A program made the translations under genes and the position numbers. Source: Bdellovibrionia bacterium (GTDB taxonomy: Bacteria > Bdellovibrionota > Bdellovibrionia > Bdellovibrionales > JAUICD01). Taken from it: a stretch of 64,000 nucleotides of DNA. The notes beneath the pieces are model-generated. The model was not told the origin of the DNA, searched no databases, and worked only from the letters and a program-made list of their open reading frames with translations. The DNA lies in the NCBI GenBank assembly GCA_030427965.1, contig JAUICD010000004.1:1-64000 (forward strand), read 5' to 3'. Shown here piece by piece: positions 18,434 to 27,793 of this stretch. Within the stretch, counting starts at the first letter, position 1; each line of letters starts with the position of its first letter.

Positions 18434-21400
18434 ATGAAAAAGGGGGAGGGGATGAGAAATTTAAAAGTCTTACTAGCATTGATAGGGCTAGTGGCTGTAA
18501 CAGTCGCTTGTACGGAAGAGCTTCCGTACGACAAAAAGACAAAAGCTGAACGCCTCACAAAGAAGAGCGCGATTGATACGAACGCCGTTCATTTATATGT
18601 GCCTGTCGTTGGGGACACGCTACGGACGTCATCTGCAACTAGGCCACATTGGATTGGTGTAGATAAACTTGTGAAGTTTCAATTTACAGAGACAAGTTTG
18701 GATCTTGTTGAACTAGATGATGACTCTAGGTTTGGTGACAATCCAGTAAATCTTAAACCTGTGCTCTCTATTCCTATTACACACGTGGATTATAAGTGTA
18801 CAGAAGATGATTATGGAGATTGTCAGAACAAAGAAGAGGAAGACTCTGATAAGAGATGGAATCAGAAGAAGTATTTCGTCCCAGATCTTGAGGCACTGAA
18901 CGTGGAAGAGGTAAACTTTCTGCCGATATCACTCACCAATACATTTGCAGGGTGTTATCAAGAGTTAAGTAAAAAGCCTTTGAGTGTTGAAATTGGAGAT
19001 GATGGACTTGTTATCCAAATTGAGAAGACTCTAAGAGCTCAAGGGCGATGTGCCGGTAATATTTTTGATATAGATCAGCTTAAGAGCCTGACTTTCAAAA
19101 CTAGGTACACTTACAACATTTTGAAGCTAGATAGAATGTCCTCTCCTACGTGTGATCATAAAAACGTTGCGGCAAGTGATTTGCCAGCCAACTGTTACTC
19201 TGTGATTAATTATCCACATGAGCGAGATGAAAACACATTTGGATTTTTTGAGCGTGAGCAAAAGTTTTTGGATGTAGATAACAGAGATAATCAAGATGAT
19301 ATCAACTACCTCTTAAAACGCTTTAATCCAAAGAAAGGTGTTGTAACATATCACCTAAGCGATGCGTTTTATAAATCTGAGAATAAGTCTATTCTTGAAG
19401 CAACTAAAGAGGGTGTGAAGCGAATCAATGACTCTCTAAAACTTGCTGATGCAGGTATTCAGTTGGAACTAAAGTCAGGTAAGGGCTTAAACACGGGTGA
19501 TATTCGTAAGAACATGATCATCATGGTGGAAGATCCAGTGGCAGCAGGCCTTTTGGGGTATGGACCCTCGATTGATAATCCGGCAACGGGAGAAATCTTA
19601 CACGCACGAACTGTGATGTACTTGGGTACACTTAAGCAGATTGTAAAACGTGCGTATGAGAATTTCAGAAAAGAAAGGGAAGCTGAAGCCCGTGAAATTG
19701 CATCAGGAGAAAAATTAGATCTAACAAATGGAGATACACTCACTGCGTTTGATGTGCTGACGGGTAAAACCCATGGTGGAGATAGCGATATTGTTATCGT
19801 TGATGACGGGGGTTCCAATGCTCCAGGTTTGGGCCCAGTTACAGGTGAGGGGCCAATCAAACAAGAGATGAATAAGCTTCACTCTCATGATATTCAGCGA
19901 ATCTTTGGCCATATGTCTAAAGAAGACTTGGCTGAGTATTACAATGTCGATCCAAACTCAGTGCCACTTGATTTTGATCTTTCAATTCAATCACGAGTTC
20001 AGCAATTGAGTGAGGCAAATGCCTTTCCAGTTGAGATGATGAATGCTGAGGGAACAATTGGGAAAGCCATCAAAGATGTATTTGGTGATGAGGAACTGAT
20101 TGCATGGGGGGATTTGAGCAAAGCTCAAAAGCAAGCTGTTCTTGATAAAATGCTTCCTTACATGTGGATCTCTGTTTTGATTCATGAGATGGGTCATAAT
20201 CTAGGGCTTCGACACAATTTTGAAGGGTCTCAGGATAAGGACAACTTCTATACAGAAACTGAGCTTAAAGAGATGGGGATCAACTACGAAATTCCATATA
20301 GTTCAGTTATGGATTACGCGTACAGTGAGCTCAACGAACTTCCTGTTATGGGTAAGTACGATATTGCAGCTCTGAAGTTTGGGTATGCTAGAAAAGTTGC
20401 ACTTAAAGAAGGTGGGGCATTTAAGCTTACTAAGCTTGTCGAGGGTGAGACTGGAAAGAAACATGTTCAAGAATTGACCCTTGTGGATGTGCCTCAGGAT
20501 TTTCCACTGAAGAGCTACGGTTTCTGTACAGATGATCATGTGGGTGCAAATGCGGGTTGTAATCGGTTTGATGAGGGAACAACGCTGACTGAAATTGCAG
20601 AGTTCATGGTAAAGCGCTATGAGCGATTCTATGAAACTCGAAACCACAGAGATGGAAGACGAAACTTTAGCCTGATTTCTGAAATCAACTATGCCGCTAG
20701 AATGGATCGAACTCTTTTTGAAATGAGACGATTTTACGAAGGGCGTGAAAGACTCAAAGCTCTCCTTATGGAGCTATACGGTCTTCCAAATGATGTTGCG
20801 GATGAGATTTTAAGAAATCCACCAGATGGCTTGGATCCAGGCACAAAAGCATTTTTTAAAGACGTGGATAACTCAGCCGTTGTTGCAGGTCGGTTCTTTA
20901 TGGATGTGATGAAAACTCCAGACGTGATGTGCTTATTGGTGAACCAGGCCGCACCAACGCAGGTTCTTGGAGTTCTCCCGATCAAGAGACTTGATCCCAA
21001 TGCGATTGAGTGTGCGGGGTTGACCTTAAGAGTGAATGAGCAGTTGACGGCTCTTGCTGTTGCGCAGACTGGAAAGTTCTTTCAATCCAGAAAAGCACCG
21101 GGGAATCCGGATCCAAATGTGGATCAGATTGATGTAAGAGGTGTTTACATTGATAAACTTCTTGCTGCGGATTACTTACTATCACGCGATGTTGGGTCGA
21201 TACTCTTTGATAAGTACTCAACACCACTTTTAAGTCACCCGGCTCTTAAAGAGGATATTATTAAAACTCTTGGGGATATTTTGATGGATGATGTGGTCTC
21301 TGATGTGAAGTTCAGATTTCCAAGTGGGATGGAGCTCCCGGCTCGAATGAGTTATGAGTTAGGTGCGGACTCCACTCACGTTATTGAAAGACCAATCTTT

Positions 21401-21874
21401 TCAATTGTGAGCCGAGCACTCCAGCTTCCAAGAGCAGAAACCATGTTTACACGTGAGTTGATGTTGATCCTTGAGCGAGGAATGTCGAGTATAGTGGATC
21501 ATCAAGGCTCCAAACTTCTTCAGAGTTTTGCCGTGAAGGAATGGCTTCGAGATGGTGAAGATGAGAAAGAATTTGAAGTTGTGCGATTTGGAACGCAAAA
21601 GTACTATGCAGCCCCTGAAAATCAAATCGCAATCGCGGCTATCCGTGGAGTGAAGGTGGTTCGAATTCTTGATCAACTTGAAAGAAAGCGAATTCAGGAA
21701 ATTCTTAAAGTAAAGACTGATGGTGGGGAACTATCAGGTGAAATAAGTGATGTGGATAGATCAGCTCTTGAATTGGAAGCTGCGGTAATAGAGGCTTACC
21801 TTGGTGGAAAATTGAAAGATCCAACTTTCTACGAACGACTTCTTGATCAGTTATTGAACGCCAATAGCCTGTAA
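18434..21874 (+). CDS. Large lipoprotein zinc metalloprotease (zincin)
   Basis: A lipobox (TVAC, Cys26) puts this ~1147-residue protein on a membrane. The zincin site is clear: WISVLIHEMGHNLGLRHNFE (HExxHxxGxxH from His584) with a Met-turn in YSSVMDYAY (Met626), the pattern of the DUF4953-like, metzincin-type group. The region before it is rich in acidic residues; about 500 residues of unknown helical sequence follow. Start ATG 18434 has GGGAGAGG just upstream; ATG 18398 lacks one, and ATG 18452 is too close to its G-run. It forms an operon with the beta-barrel gene and ends at a strong terminator. Confidence 0.82.
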   Translation: MKKGEGMRNLKVLLALIGLVAVTVACTEELPYDKKTKAERLTKKSAIDTNAVHLYVPVVGDTLRTSSATRPHWIGVDKLVKFQFTETSLDLVELDDDSRFGDNPVNLKPVLSIPITHVDYKCTEDDYGDCQNKEEEDSDKRWNQKKYFVPDLEALNVEEVNFLPISLTNTFAGCYQELSKKPLSVEIGDDGLVIQIEKTLRAQGRCAGNIFDIDQLKSLTFKTRYTYNILKLDRMSSPTCDHKNVAASDLPANCYSVINYPHERDENTFGFFEREQKFLDVDNRDNQDDINYLLKRFNPKKGVVTYHLSDAFYKSENKSILEATKEGVKRINDSLKLADAGIQLELKSGKGLNTGDIRKNMIIMVEDPVAAGLLGYGPSIDNPATGEILHARTVMYLGTLKQIVKRAYENFRKEREAEAREIASGEKLDLTNGDTLTAFDVLTGKTHGGDSDIVIVDDGGSNAPGLGPVTGEGPIKQEMNKLHSHDIQRIFGHMSKEDLAEYYNVDPNSVPLDFDLSIQSRVQQLSEANAFPVEMMNAEGTIGKAIKDVFGDEELIAWGDLSKAQKQAVLDKMLPYMWISVLIHEMGHNLGLRHNFEGSQDKDNFYTETELKEMGINYEIPYSSVMDYAYSELNELPVMGKYDIAALKFGYARKVALKEGGAFKLTKLVEGETGKKHVQELTLVDVPQDFPLKSYGFCTDDHVGANAGCNRFDEGTTLTEIAEFMVKRYERFYETRNHRDGRRNFSLISEINYAARMDRTLFEMRRFYEGRERLKALLMELYGLPNDVADEILRNPPDGLDPGTKAFFKDVDNSAVVAGRFFMDVMKTPDVMCLLVNQAAPTQVLGVLPIKRLDPNAIECAGLTLRVNEQLTALAVAQTGKFFQSRKAPGNPDPNVDQIDVRGVYIDKLLAADYLLSRDVGSILFDKYSTPLLSHPALKEDIIKTLGDILMDDVVSDVKFRFPSGMELPARMSYELGADSTHVIERPIFSIVSRALQLPRAETMFTRELMLILERGMSSIVDHQGSKLLQSFAVKEWLRDGEDEKEFEVVRFGTQKYYAAPENQIAIAAIRGVKVVRILDQLERKRIQEILKVKTDGGELSGEISDVDRSALELEAAVIEAYLGGKLKDPTFYERLLDQLLNANSL

Positions 21875-21895
21875 ACCGAAGTTATATCAACAACT

Positions 21896-21924
21896 AAGAC
21901 CACTCGAACGAGTGGTCTTTTTTT
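21896..21924 (+). terminator. Strong intrinsic terminator of the zincin operon
   Basis: AAGACCACT (21896-21904) pairs with AGTGGTCTT (21911-21919); CG/CG can extend the stem. The run of seven T begins at 21918. It lies 22 bases after the protease stop. Confidence 0.9.
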
Positions 21925-22129
21925 ATCCAAAAATGAGTTTGCAGAACAAATGATGAAAGTTCTCAGTGTTTTCTCAATCCTCGTATTTTAATATTCTCTG
22001 TTGAGATTTTGTTAAGATAAGGATAGGGTAGTTTTAAATGTTCATGGGTAGAGGTTATTTCAACTTTTGCCCCGTTTATGATAATTGGCGTTTGGTGTAA
22101 GAGCCATTCGGCACAATTGAGGAGAAGAA

Positions 22130-22405
22130 ATGAAGTTATATGTAGGAAACCTTCCTTACCAAGCAACTGAAGAAGAACTTGCAGATTTTTTTGGTCAGAA
22201 AGGTGCAGTATCGTCTGTGAGCATAATCACTGACAGAGCAACTGGTCGTTCAAAAGGCTTTGGCTTTATTGAGTTCGGTAGCAAAGAAGATGGTCAAACT
22301 GCAATCACTGAGTGTGATGGTCAGGAATTTGGCGGAAGAAATCTTCGCGTAAGTGAAGCGCAAGAGCGTAGTGATCGTGGACCACGCAGTGGTGGTTTTA
22401 GATAA
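22130..22405 (+). CDS. RRM-type RNA-binding protein
   Basis: A 91-residue single-RRM protein of the bacterial/cyanobacterial Rbp kind. RNP2 is KLYVGNLPY at the N-terminus and RNP1 is RSKGFGFIEF near residue 45. A short Arg/Gly-rich tail (RSDRGPRSGGFR) follows. The ribosome site GAGGAG is well placed. The 205-base upstream region may be a long leader. Such proteins bind mRNA as chaperones, often in cold response; that role here is inferred. It ends at its own terminator. Confidence 0.92.
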   Translation: MKLYVGNLPYQATEEELADFFGQKGAVSSVSIITDRATGRSKGFGFIEFGSKEDGQTAITECDGQEFGGRNLRVSEAQERSDRGPRSGGFR

Positions 22406-22436
22406 AAGCTTCGGCGATAAACTAAATAGAAAATTC

Positions 22437-22464
22437 AACCCAGCTTTTTGAGCTGGGTTTTTTT
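22437..22464 (+). terminator. Intrinsic terminator between converging genes
   Basis: AACCCAGCT (22437-22445) and AGCTGGGTT (22451-22459) form a perfect nine-base stem with a five-base loop, followed by T up to 22464. It ends the RRM transcript and overlaps the last codon region of typA, whose stop is at 22463-22465. Confidence 0.9.
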
Positions 22465-24277
22465 ATGATTTTTCTTTTTTGGAAAGTGATTTTCTTTTAT
22501 TTGGATCCATCTCTCGGCATCGAACTCGAATGTTTTCAGGGGTCACTTCTAAAAGTTCATTATCAGAAATCCACTCAAGTCCCTCTTCTAAAGTCATTGG
22601 CTTTATCGGAGTGAGTTTGATAGCGTCATCTGTTCCTGAGGCGCGAACGTTGGAGAGCTTCTTCTCTTTACAGACGTTGACGTTAAGTTCGATTCCTTTG
22701 CTTGCTTCACCAACAACCATGCCTTGATAGACCTGGGTACTGGCTTTCACAAACAGCCGTCCTCGGTCCTCGAGCTGGGCAAGGGCATACCCAGTAGCAA
22801 TTCCTTTTCTGTCTGAGACGATTGCCCCTGTGCGACGGCCCTCAATTGGCCCTCGAAATTCTTTGAAGCCATTGAAGTAGGTGTTCAGTAAACCTGTTCC
22901 TCGAGTGTCAGTCAGAAATTCAGATCGATATCCAATAAGTCCTCGTGAGGGGATTTCAAACTCGGCACGTGTTCGCCCTGTTCCCTTAGAGTCCATCTTT
23001 ACGATTGTGCCTTTGCGACTCCCTAACTTTTGGGCAACGGCTCCAAAGTAGTCTTCCTCAACATCTACAACGGCAATTTCCATTGGCTCGAGTTTCTTGC
23101 CATCCTCAGTTTTGAAAATCACCTGAGGCTTACTGACTAGAAGTTCAAAGCCTTCTCTTCGCATTTGCTCAAAGAGAATAGCAAGTTGAAGTTCCCCGCG
23201 CCCTGAGACTCGCCAAGCATCTCCTCTTTCTGTGTCTTCCACTTTTATGGAGACATTGTAGAGAAGCTCTCGATCTAGGCGTTCTTTGATTTTCCGGCTT
23301 GTGACCTGCTTGCCTTCAAGGCCAGCAAATGGTCCATCATTTACGGACACAATAACAGCAACTGTGGGCTCATCCACTTCAATGCGTGGAAGTGGAATTG
23401 GGGTATCAACGCTTGTGAGTGTGTCGCCAATAGAGATTTCCTCAAACCCGGCAACAATTGCAATATCTCCAGCTCTTACTTCATCCACTTTGACTCTTTG
23501 GCTACTGTGGTACTGAAAAATTGCGGCAACTTTCACTTTTTTATTGGATTCTTTGGCACAGACAAGGATTTCTCCTCCAAGTTTGAGTGTTCCACTTCGT
23601 ATTCTTCCAATAGCAAGGCGCCCAACGTATTCATCGTAATCGATATTGGAAACAAGCATTTGAAGGGGTTGATCTTCTTTGACTGTGGGTGGAGGAAATT
23701 TATTTACGATATAGTCATAGAGTATCTTGAGATCCCCTGTTGGATTATCGGGATCTTCTGTGGCAATGCCGTCACGTCCAATAGCATAAATTACATCAAA
23801 ATCGGCCTGATCTTCATTGGCGTCTAAATCAATGAACAAATCAAAGATCTCATTGTGGACTTCGCTAATTCTAGAGTCAGGACGGTCTATTTTGTTGATG
23901 ATAACCAAAAGCTTGATATTTTTTTGAAGAGCTTTTTGTAAAACAAATCGTGTCTGCGGGAGGGGGCCTTCGCTGGCATCAACAAGCAGGATTGCGCCAT
24001 CGACCATATCTAGAATCCGCTCTACCTCGCCACCAAAGTCACTGTGACCAGGGGTATCTACAATATTGACCTTGATATCATTGTACACAAAAGAGGCATT
24101 TTTGGCTGAGATGGTGATTCCACGTTCTTTTTCAAGGTCCATGGAGTCCATGAATCTTTCATCCACTTCACTGTTTTCTCGAAAGGTTCCACTCTGTTTT
24201 AAGAGATGATCTACGAGAGTTGTTTTACCATGATCCACGTGTGCAATAATTGCTATATTTCTTATATTGGTCGTCAT
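22463..24277 (-). CDS. typA: Ribosome-binding GTPase TypA/BipA
   Basis: Translational GTPase related to EF-G. G motifs are all present: AHVDHGKTT (G1), RGITI (G2), DTPGH (G3), NKIDR (G4). The TypA-specific C-terminal half includes RGLIGYRSEFLTDTRGTG and GMVVGEASKG. The 604 residues match full length. It acts on the 70S ribosome and supports subunit assembly and stress adaptation in other bacteria. Divergent from the ABC-F gene with only 50 bases between starts, so promoters overlap there. Confidence 0.96.
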   Translation of the reverse strand: MTTNIRNIAIIAHVDHGKTTLVDHLLKQSGTFRENSEVDERFMDSMDLEKERGITISAKNASFVYNDIKVNIVDTPGHSDFGGEVERILDMVDGAILLVDASEGPLPQTRFVLQKALQKNIKLLVIINKIDRPDSRISEVHNEIFDLFIDLDANEDQADFDVIYAIGRDGIATEDPDNPTGDLKILYDYIVNKFPPPTVKEDQPLQMLVSNIDYDEYVGRLAIGRIRSGTLKLGGEILVCAKESNKKVKVAAIFQYHSSQRVKVDEVRAGDIAIVAGFEEISIGDTLTSVDTPIPLPRIEVDEPTVAVIVSVNDGPFAGLEGKQVTSRKIKERLDRELLYNVSIKVEDTERGDAWRVSGRGELQLAILFEQMRREGFELLVSKPQVIFKTEDGKKLEPMEIAVVDVEEDYFGAVAQKLGSRKGTIVKMDSKGTGRTRAEFEIPSRGLIGYRSEFLTDTRGTGLLNTYFNGFKEFRGPIEGRRTGAIVSDRKGIATGYALAQLEDRGRLFVKASTQVYQGMVVGEASKGIELNVNVCKEKKLSNVRASGTDDAIKLTPIKPMTLEEGLEWISDNELLEVTPENIRVRCREMDPNKRKSLSKKEKS

Positions 24278-24327
24278 ATTGAAAGTGTAGTCCTTAACAG
24301 GTTAAAATTTGTGGACTAGTATAAACT

Positions 24328-26163
24328 ATGTCCAATCTCTTACAACTTCAAAACGGCATGAAATCTTTTGGTGGTCGAAATCTATTTTCGAATGCTGGAT
24401 TTTCGATCAATAAAGGTGAGCATGTGGGTGTGATTGGTCCCAATGGCGCTGGAAAGACCACCTTATTTCGAGTGCTTACGGGTGAGGAGGAGTTGGACTC
24501 CGGTGAAATCGTCACAGCTCGGAATCTTCGATTGGGATATTTGGCTCAACATGATCATTGGAAAAAAGGTATCACTCTTGAAGAATATCTTGATTCTTGC
24601 TCAATGCCGATTTGGGATCTGAAAGCCCTTGGTGGCGGACTGGGGCTTGATGAGGAAAAATTCCATGTTCCAATAGATTCCTTGAGTGGTGGATATCGTA
24701 TGAGATGTAAGCTTTTAAAGCTTATTGGGGATGAGCCTGAGCTTTTACTCTTAGATGAACCGACAAATTATTTGGATCTTGAGTCTTTGATTGTTTTAGA
24801 GCGTTTCCTTCAAGGCTTTCGTGGCGCATTTTTATTGATTTCACATGACAGAGAGTTTTTACGTCGAACCACAGATCATATTTTAGAGGTCGAAGCTGGT
24901 GAGATGACCAAGTACAACGGAAGCCTTGATGATTATTTTGAACAAAAAGAGATGCTTCGCGAGCAACTTGCTGCACGTGCGATGTCAGTTGAAGCCAAAC
25001 GCCGTGAAGTTTTGGCATTTGTTAGCCGATTTGGAGCAAAGGCGACTAAAGCAAAACAAGCACAATCTAGGCTCAAGAGTTTAAACCGCTTAGAGAAAAT
25101 TGAAATCAAAGCCCTCCCAACAAGTGCTCGTATTCGGCTTCCTGAGCCTCAGCGCACAGGTAAGCAAATTTTAGAGATGAAAGATGTGACTCTTGGGTAT
25201 GGGGATAAAACAGTATTGAGCTCCATCAACTTTGCTCTTTTAAGAGGGGATCACTTGGGCGTTGTGGGCGTAAATGGTGCGGGGAAGAGTACGTTTTTAA
25301 AAGCTTGTGCAAGAGTACTTGAACCTCTTTCGGGTAAGATAAATAGCAACCCAGAGGTGTCTATTGGATACTACGCACAGCATGTAGCTGAAGCATTAGA
25401 TGGTAACGACACCGTCCTTGAAGCGATCAGTTGGAAAGCCGATAAATCTGTATCCAGACAAGAGACATTGGATTTGGCGGGGTCGCTTTTGTTTTCTAAT
25501 GATGACATGAAAAAGAAAATCAAAGTCTTATCTGGTGGTGAAAAATCCCGAGTCGCTTTAGGGCAAATTCTATTGAGAAAATCTCCATGTCTGGTGTTGG
25601 ATGAACCGACAAACCACTTGGACTTTCAAACGGTTGAAGCACTGACATTGGCCTTAAAGACCTACAAAGGGACTGTTGTTGTTGTAAGTCACGATCGAAG
25701 TTTTATTTCACGAACCGCCACTAAGATTCTAGAAATTCATGACGGAATTGCTGAAATTTACTATGGCTCCTATGACGAGTATGTATGGAGTGTGCAAAAT
25801 GGTTCTCTTTCAAAAAGACGACAAGAAGAAAAAAACAAGGCTCCGATAAAAGTTGAACAAAAAGAAGAAGAAGTTCAAATCCCTGTTGGCAACTACAAAC
25901 AACTAAAGAAAGATTTGGAAAAATCCATTCGCAAGAATGAAAAGAAAATGGAAACTCTCACTGAAGAAATAGACACTCTGACTGAAAAACTCAATTTCAC
26001 AAATGAAAAGTTGACTGAATCAGGCGGCGAAACTTCCCAGGTTTTATCTAAAATCTTAAAAGACACCCAAGACCAAGTGGCAACGTGTGAAGAAACTTGG
26101 CTTAAATTAGAGGAAGAGCTGAGCGCGGACAAAGCAAAGCTAGAGAGACTCACAAGTTCGTAA
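24328..26163 (+). CDS. ABC-F family ATPase (Uup/YheS type)
   Basis: Two ABC domains without membrane helices. The first has GPNGAGKTT, LSGGYRMR and LLLDEPTNYLD with ISHDREFL; the second has GVNGAGKST, LSGGEKSR and VLDEPTNHLD with VSHDRSF. A linker between them (about residues 205-275) has the KAKQAQSRLKSLNRLEKIE coiled-coil ABC-F insertion, and the C-terminal ~110 residues form a Lys/Glu coiled coil as in Uup. ABC-F proteins act on the ribosome or on nucleic acid. The exact subgroup (Uup, YheS or a resistance type) is not settled by eye. Confidence 0.9.
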   Translation: MSNLLQLQNGMKSFGGRNLFSNAGFSINKGEHVGVIGPNGAGKTTLFRVLTGEEELDSGEIVTARNLRLGYLAQHDHWKKGITLEEYLDSCSMPIWDLKALGGGLGLDEEKFHVPIDSLSGGYRMRCKLLKLIGDEPELLLLDEPTNYLDLESLIVLERFLQGFRGAFLLISHDREFLRRTTDHILEVEAGEMTKYNGSLDDYFEQKEMLREQLAARAMSVEAKRREVLAFVSRFGAKATKAKQAQSRLKSLNRLEKIEIKALPTSARIRLPEPQRTGKQILEMKDVTLGYGDKTVLSSINFALLRGDHLGVVGVNGAGKSTFLKACARVLEPLSGKINSNPEVSIGYYAQHVAEALDGNDTVLEAISWKADKSVSRQETLDLAGSLLFSNDDMKKKIKVLSGGEKSRVALGQILLRKSPCLVLDEPTNHLDFQTVEALTLALKTYKGTVVVVSHDRSFISRTATKILEIHDGIAEIYYGSYDEYVWSVQNGSLSKRRQEEKNKAPIKVEQKEEEVQIPVGNYKQLKKDLEKSIRKNEKKMETLTEEIDTLTEKLNFTNEKLTESGGETSQVLSKILKDTQDQVATCEETWLKLEEELSADKAKLERLTSS

Positions 26164-26221
26164 AAATCATTTTAGCACTCTATAAAAGTGCAAAGTTGAA
26201 CTCACTTTAAGATATTCTAGC

Positions 26222-27793
26222 TTAGATGGGAAATTCTCTTTCAGGGATATTACTCCCAGGATTGTTCTCAATAGGAATTTCAATTGTGACAGATGTTCCT
26301 ACCTTTTCTTCACTTTGGATAGTTAAGCTTCCTCCTATGGAGTTGAGATAAGACCTTGCTCCCCAAATGCCTAAGCCATTGCCTTCCTTTTTTCCAAAAG
26401 AGAAACCGCGTTGTCCAATTTTATCTAGGATCTCTTTTCTAATACCCTTACCATTGTCTTTAATATGACAGAGAACTTTATTACTTGTTGTTTCAGCCTC
26501 AATATGTATTTCTCCTAGCGAGTCTATTGCGTCAATTGCATTTTGAAGAAGGTTAGAGAATATCCGGCCAAACATGCTTGAATCTATTTTCATATCACAT
26601 TTGCTCTTAACTTTAGAATTCAGATTTAATGTGATGAATTTTGATTCAAGTTTTCTTCGTTTCTCTTCAATAATATCGTTCAATAATTCATCAATTGGTG
26701 TCGGTGAGTTTGCTTCATTTGAACAATTCTTTGATACTCCCAAAATATCCTGGGAAAAAGTGGTCAATCGATCCACACATTTTTGAATTAATTTACGTGC
26801 TTTTTCAGGGCTTTCTTCGATTGTATCTGCACCAACACGAAGTGCCATAAGTGGAGACCTCATATCATGGCTAATTTGAGAAATAATTCGACCTCTCTCA
26901 ACTTCAAGTTTCAATTTGGCCACTTCTCTTTCTCGTTTTCGTGTTTTCTCTAAACTTTCTCGAAGTAATTCGACTTCTTTTGGAGCATCAAGATTTGAAT
27001 TGAGTTCTTGATCATTTTCAATTTTTTTTGATAAATCTAAAAGTGGCCTGATCAACTGATTGTGTATTGTCGTATTGTATTTTTTAAGTACAAAAGCAAT
27101 AAAAACTGCCACAAGAGCTATGGCCCCTAAAATGATAAAAGAGATCATAGCATATGAATATTTATCATTCGCGACATGAGCGTAAATTAAAGATTTCTCT
27201 TTATTGATTAAAATATCTGATTTCAATTTTTCAAAATCAATGTTTACCCCTCCGCAATCTGAACAATTCACAGCATTGATATTTTGTTCTATAATTCTCA
27301 TTTCAAGAGCTGTTTCATCTAAATAAACTGTGATATTTCCCTGACAATTTCCAAATACTGGGTCCAAAATTTCATTGGTGTAGCAAAGTTTTCCATCCAA
27401 AAAACTGCTGGAAACAATGCCGCTTTGAAAAACTAAATTTTCGAATTGATCTATAATGCGTACACCTTTAATTAGAGGGTCATTTAGATTGGACATCCAT
27501 AGTGAAAGCTCTGGATAATTTTCAGCACGGCTAACAGATCCCGATCTAATATAGTCAATGAAGAACGATGAGTGTGCAATTAAGGAAACATCGTTCAAGA
27601 TAAGCTCTAGTGTGGAGTGAGTATAATTGTTGATGGCTTGATTGTTGATTGAGGCCTTTTCAATTTGAAGAGAAATTATACTTGCTAACAGTAATAAGAG
27701 AGTTGTTAAGAAAAAGATTATGATATAACCAATTGAGTTTCTAAATGCACTCGATAAAATAATTGAAATGGAACTGTTATTTCTTCTGTTCAT
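26222..27793 (-). CDS. Membrane sensor histidine kinase paired with a binding protein
   Basis: Two membrane helices (about residues 20-42 and 222-245) bracket a ~180-residue periplasmic sensor domain with two CxxC-like cysteines (VNCSDCGG). The cytoplasmic part has an H-box, QISHDMRSPLMALRV (phospho-acceptor His309), an N-box NLLQNAIDAID, DNGKGI and GNGLGIWGAR. No response regulator is adjacent. The start overlaps the upstream binding-protein gene by 17 bases, so both are made together; the kinase probably reads that protein's ligand state. AT content is higher than in the flanking housekeeping genes. Confidence 0.88.
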   Translation of the reverse strand: MNRRNNSSISIILSSAFRNSIGYIIIFFLTTLLLLLASIISLQIEKASINNQAINNYTHSTLELILNDVSLIAHSSFFIDYIRSGSVSRAENYPELSLWMSNLNDPLIKGVRIIDQFENLVFQSGIVSSSFLDGKLCYTNEILDPVFGNCQGNITVYLDETALEMRIIEQNINAVNCSDCGGVNIDFEKLKSDILINKEKSLIYAHVANDKYSYAMISFIILGAIALVAVFIAFVLKKYNTTIHNQLIRPLLDLSKKIENDQELNSNLDAPKEVELLRESLEKTRKREREVAKLKLEVERGRIISQISHDMRSPLMALRVGADTIEESPEKARKLIQKCVDRLTTFSQDILGVSKNCSNEANSPTPIDELLNDIIEEKRRKLESKFITLNLNSKVKSKCDMKIDSSMFGRIFSNLLQNAIDAIDSLGEIHIEAETTSNKVLCHIKDNGKGIRKEILDKIGQRGFSFGKKEGNGLGIWGARSYLNSIGGSLTIQSEEKVGTSVTIEIPIENNPGSNIPEREFPI

